A stretch of 34,078 nucleotides of DNA from positions 1 to 34,078 of the forward strand of contig JBKPDL010000122.1 in the NCBI GenBank assembly GCA_046727855.1, written 5' to 3'. Under the pieces are notes generated by a model. The model had not been told where the DNA came from. It worked only from the letters and a program-made list of their open reading frames with translations, and made no database searches. The translations under genes were made by a program, and so were the position numbers. Below are positions 31,520 to 34,078 of this stretch, one piece after another. This DNA is from DASPWV01 sp046727855 (GTDB taxonomy: Bacteria; Acidobacteriota; Vicinamibacteria; Vicinamibacterales; UBA2999). The first letter of the stretch is position 1; every line of letters begins with the position of its first letter.

Positions 31520-32188
31520 ATGGCAACGGCAAAGGCATACAAAGGGCTCGCGATGGAGGGCGTGATCGCGACCTGGTACTCGAGAAACACCGGGAAAGAC
31601 CAGACCAGGTTCAAAGACACAGCGCGTCTTGTCGCGCAACGCATTCGTCCAGGCGCGCACGTTCTCGAGGTTGCACCCGGACCGGGGTACCTCGCCATCG
31701 AGTTGGCAAAACGCGGCTATCGGGTCACGGCGCTCGACATCAGTGAGTCGTTCGTCCGGATTGCCAGGCAGAACGCCGCGCAAGCCGGGGTGACCATCGA
31801 CGTCCAGCACGGGAATGCGGCGGAGATGCCATTCGCCGACGACTCCTTCGATTTCGTCGTTTGCATGGCTGCCTTCAAGAATTTCAGTGACCCGGTCGGC
31901 GCGCTCGACGAAATTCACCGTGTGCTGAAGCCAGGCGGCGAAGCGTCGATCATCGACCTGCGCAAGGAGGCCGCACGCGAAGACATCGATGCCGAGGTGC
32001 GCAACATGCGGTTGTCGACGGTCAATGCGCTAATGACCCGCTGGACGTTTCGGCACCTGCTCTTGAAGCGCGCGTACACTCGCCATCAGATGGAGCGAAT
32101 TGCGAAAGACAGCCGCTTTGGGCATGGCGGGATCACCGCGACCGGCATCGGCTTCGAGCTACGGCTCAGGAAACCGGCGAGCGACTGA
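31520..32188 (+). CDS. Class I SAM-dependent methyltransferase
   Basis: A 222-aa cytoplasmic methyltransferase. The SAM-binding core is plain: motif I VLEVAPGPGYLAIELAKRG (about 48-66), then VTALDISESFVRIAR, GNAAEMPFADDSFDFVVCMA (about 105-124) and the motif after it, RVLKPGGEASIIDLRKE. This is the ubiE/phospholipid or small-molecule methyltransferase layout; the acceptor cannot be told. ATG at 31520 has an ideal AGGAGG six bases before; an ATG 30 bases upstream lies within the operator region and is unlikely. It is divergent from, and probably controlled by, the TetR gene. Its last 23 bases overlap the 3' end of a decayed sigma-factor fragment on the other strand. Confidence 0.9.
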   Translation: MATAKAYKGLAMEGVIATWYSRNTGKDQTRFKDTARLVAQRIRPGAHVLEVAPGPGYLAIELAKRGYRVTALDISESFVRIARQNAAQAGVTIDVQHGNAAEMPFADDSFDFVVCMAAFKNFSDPVGALDEIHRVLKPGGEASIIDLRKEAAREDIDAEVRNMRLSTVNALMTRWTFRHLLLKRAYTRHQMERIAKDSRFGHGGITATGIGFELRLRKPASD

Positions 32189-32290
32189 CGTCGTCCAGAA
32201 CCGCCAGGTCGAGCTTGCGGAGGCGCTCGGGATCCGCCACGAGATCGACCTCCGCAATCTTGCCGTCCAAGCGCCGGCAGATGGTCCGGG
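32166..32290 (-). pseudogene. C-terminal remnant of a SigJ-type ECF sigma factor
   Basis: The minus-strand frame ending at 32166 reads LDGKIAEVDLVADPERLRKL and then DLAVLDD before a stop. This matches the end of the SnoaL-like C-terminal domain of SigJ-type sigma factors, whose last strand usually reads DGRIAAIYVVRNPDKLR. Everything N-terminal of it is gone: within 80 bases the next gene begins. It is therefore a truncated fossil left between the methyltransferase and the PQQ-propeller genes. The match is to a short but characteristic motif. Confidence 0.55.
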
Positions 32291-32364
32291 CGTCCGCTGC
32301 GACCCAAGTAACGGAGGAGGAGGGCAGCGTCGTATGATCTCCCGGGCCGCGGGGAATCGCAAAC

Positions 32365-33630
32365 ATGCACTGGTTCGGGCTAACGATCTTCCTCTTCCTC
32401 CTGAGTTACGTCACTGGCGCTGCGCAGCACTGGCCGCACTGGCGTGGACCCTCGCACAACGGCGTCAGCCGCGAGACCGGGCTGCCGGTTTCCTGGGGCG
32501 CCCAGTGTGCATCAACGGCCGGGCAGGAAGCAGAGGCGACGTGGGATCGAGCGATGGCAGCAGAACCGCAGCGGCGCGGGCGCGGTGGAGTTGGCCCCGA
32601 AGGGCGGCCGCTCGCGCCCGTCTCCTGCCGTGATATCGAGACAAAGAACGTCGCGTGGAAACTTCCCCTGCCGGCCTACAGTGGTTCAACGCCCATCATC
32701 TGGGGCAACACGATCTTTCTGAACGTCGCAACAGCGCCCAACACGGGCACGCTCGAATTGTGGGCGATCGACAAGACGAAGCCGGCCGTGAGGTGGAAGC
32801 GGCCGCTGGCGCCCACCAATCACATGGAGCGTAAGCAGAACATGTCCTCGCCCTCGCCGGTCACCGACGGCACGCATGTGTGGGTCATGACCGGCGTCGG
32901 CGTCCTCAAGGCGTTCGATTTTGCAGGGACCGAGCGATGGTCGCGAGACCTGCAGGCGGATTACGGCAAGTTCGGTCTCAATTGGGGATACGCCTCGTCA
33001 CCGCTCCTGCGCGGCAACGCGCTTTATCTTCAGGTTCTGCACGGCATGAAGACCGACGATCCGTCCTACGTGCTCAAGATCGACGCGATGACGGGCAAAA
33101 CGGTTTGGAAGGTCGAGCGCCCGACGCTGGCGCTGATGGAATCGCCCGATTCGTACACAACTCCCGCGTGGATCGAAGCCAACGGCCGCGCCGAGTTGAT
33201 CATCACCGGCGGCGACGTCGTGACGGGCCACGATCCGAAGACCGGAAAAGAGTATTGGCGCGCGGACGTGCTGAATCCAGACCGGGATCGCAACTATCGC
33301 ATCGTCGCGTCGCCGACGATCGTCAACGACCTTATCATCGCGCCGACGCGCAACGACCCGCTCGTGGCGATTCGGCCGGGCGGCAGCGGCGATGTCGCCG
33401 CCAACCACGTGGTGTGGAAGTTTGCGCAAGGTCCCGACGTGCCGACGCCCGTCAGCGACGGCGAGTTGCTCTACGTCGTGCGCGACACGGGTGTGGTGTT
33501 TGCTCTGGATGTCAAGACCGGCGCAACCGTCTATGGCCCGAAGCGTCTGCCGCCGGGCACGTACAGCGCATCGCCGATTCTCGCCGATGGCAAAATCTAC
33601 GTCACAACCCTAGTGGACTGTCTCGCGTGA
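32365..33630 (+). CDS. Exported PQQ-like beta-propeller protein, C-terminus truncated
   Basis: A 421-aa protein with a signal peptide (MHWFGLTIFLFLLSYVTGAA) followed by the family opening HWPHWRGPSHNGVSRETGLP and a low-complexity Arg/Gly/Ala insert of about 45 residues (about 47-92). Propeller blades follow: NVAWKLPLPAYSGSTPIIWG, GVLKAFDFAGTERWSRDL, YVLKIDAMTGKTVWKVE and GVVFALDVKTGATVYG. The frame ends DGKIYVTTLVDCLA; homologues normally continue from DGKIYVT with one more blade of about 45 residues that closes the propeller. The sequence after about 33607 matches nothing I know, so the gene seems cut by a rearrangement and may be non-functional. A GGGGA lies about 10 bases before the ATG. 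Confidence 0.75.
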   Translation: MHWFGLTIFLFLLSYVTGAAQHWPHWRGPSHNGVSRETGLPVSWGAQCASTAGQEAEATWDRAMAAEPQRRGRGGVGPEGRPLAPVSCRDIETKNVAWKLPLPAYSGSTPIIWGNTIFLNVATAPNTGTLELWAIDKTKPAVRWKRPLAPTNHMERKQNMSSPSPVTDGTHVWVMTGVGVLKAFDFAGTERWSRDLQADYGKFGLNWGYASSPLLRGNALYLQVLHGMKTDDPSYVLKIDAMTGKTVWKVERPTLALMESPDSYTTPAWIEANGRAELIITGGDVVTGHDPKTGKEYWRADVLNPDRDRNYRIVASPTIVNDLIIAPTRNDPLVAIRPGGSGDVAANHVVWKFAQGPDVPTPVSDGELLYVVRDTGVVFALDVKTGATVYGPKRLPPGTYSASPILADGKIYVTTLVDCLA

Positions 33631-33674
33631 ACGAGGACTACCGCAACAAACAGACGGCGCTGCTTTCGCGCTGT

Positions 33675-33686
33675 CCCGCATGCGGG
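33675..33686. repeat. Perfect palindrome CCCGCATGCGGG
   Basis: A 12-base perfect palindrome just after the truncated propeller gene. Function unknown. Confidence 0.4.
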
Positions 33687-33711
33687 GCGAGAACGTGGCC
33701 TCCGCGCGCCG

Positions 33712-33881
33712 GAAAAATCACGCTGCGGCCATGGCGGGGCCCCCACCTTGCGTCATCCGCACGTTGGGGACCCCGTGGCGGTCGCGCGAGAGCCTGATGG
33801 GTAGCGAGGTCCCCAGTCGCGGGTTGCACCACCGTGGTGACTCGCACCGCCTGTTCCAGGGCGGCCTCCGCGTGATTTTTC
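33712..33881. repeat. Nested inverted repeats in the right-edge region
   Basis: GAAAAATCACGC (33712-33723) and GCGTGATTTTTC (33870-33881) are perfect 12-bp inverted copies 146 bases apart. GGCCTCCGCG occurs next to both as a direct repeat (33697-33706 and 33863-33872). Inside lies a second perfect inverted repeat, TGGGGACC (33765-33772) / GGTCCCCA (33808-33815), and a small hairpin CACCA-CCG-TGGTG near 33828-33840. The nested plan suggests a structured RNA or a miniature element. Confidence 0.5.
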
Positions 33882-33996
33882 GGAACCCTGTGCGGCGCGC
33901 TTCGGACACGTTTCGCCCCGAATGCGCGACAGCGCGTGCGCGCGCCGTCGATGCGAGTGCGGCTGGCCGGTCGTGGCGAGACCGCCGCTGAGCCAT

Positions 33997-34045
33997 GCCG
34001 CGCAGCGCAGGCTGACAACTTACCCAACGCACGTCAGAGCGCGGC
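33997..34045. repeat. Bulged hairpin near the right edge
   Basis: GCCGCG (33997-34002) pairs with CGCGGC (34040-34045), and CTGAC (34012-34016) with GTCAG (34033-34037), giving an imperfect stem with an internal bulge and a 16-base loop. Confidence 0.35.
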
Positions 34046-34078
34046 AGCGAAGCCAGAAAACGGCGCGAGGCGTCTCCA

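Larger units (their letters stand above)
33631..34078. other. 448-base gene-free stretch at the right edge
   Basis: No frame here shows a recognisable protein; the open frames on either strand are Arg/Ala-rich and look like GC-rich noise. The stretch starts at the apparent break of the propeller gene and holds several inverted repeats, listed separately. It may be part of a mobile or structured element that continues beyond the window. Confidence 0.4.

Noticed and set aside
33638..34027. Open frames on both strands at the right edge
   Set aside because: Arg/Ala-rich with no domains; inverted repeats dominate the region.
33997..34045. Possible integron attC site
   Set aside because: The stem is bulged like attC, but the terminal GTTRRRY / RYYYAAC core sites are not present and no cassette gene or integrase is visible.
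1..34078. tRNA, rRNA, CRISPR arrays or complete insertion sequences
   Set aside because: No cloverleaf-like tRNA, ribosomal segment, regularly spaced repeats or transposase frame was found when reading both strands.

Overview
The window looks like a high-GC chromosomal segment from a Gram-negative (diderm) bacterium, most likely an acidobacterium close to the Vicinamibacteria. The reasons are two PadR + giant ADOP-type ABC permease cassettes, an Oar-like TonB-dependent receptor with an N-terminal carboxypeptidase-regulatory-like domain, PQQ-type propeller proteins, M56/BlaI pairs and outer-membrane barrels. This placement rests on gene content remembered from families; no search was run. No rRNA, tRNA, CRISPR array or intact transposase was seen.

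Left part, mostly minus strand (1-10.8 kb). A Cax-type cation/proton antiporter, cut by the window edge, follows a two-helix K+ channel. Next is a class D-like sortase with what looks like its dedicated LPKTA-tailed substrate, closed by a strong hairpin. After a decayed Ser/Thr kinase remnant comes a four-gene operon read from 7472 down to 3404: BlaI-type repressor, M56 (BlaR1-like) metalloprotease, B12-binding radical SAM enzyme and a small exported protein. A palindromic operator sits in front of it. A DmsE/MtrA-like decaheme cytochrome and an MtrB/PioB-like barrel follow; together they form a classic trans-outer-membrane electron conduit.

Middle part (11.2-24.4 kb). On the plus strand are a Tat-exported enolase-superfamily protein and a Tat-exported UxuA-like protein in one operon, then PadR + ADOP permease with what appears to be a leaderless promoter. 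A palindrome separates these from a minus-strand block: an Omp85-like barrel with a secreted 553-aa protein that carries kinase-like motifs, the large TonB-dependent receptor, and a MetE-like methyltransferase.

Right part (24.4-34.1 kb). On the plus strand are an ECF sigma factor with a small two-helix membrane partner, a second PadR + ADOP cassette with tandem 13-bp operators that continues into a membrane-anchored PQQ-propeller protein, a TetR regulator divergent from a methyltransferase, a decayed SigJ-type sigma-factor tail, and a PQQ-propeller gene that loses its C-terminus. The last 450 bases hold no convincing gene but several inverted repeats.

The least explained systems are the sortase/substrate pair, the Omp85 + kinase-like secreted protein pair, and the BlaI-controlled radical SAM operon.
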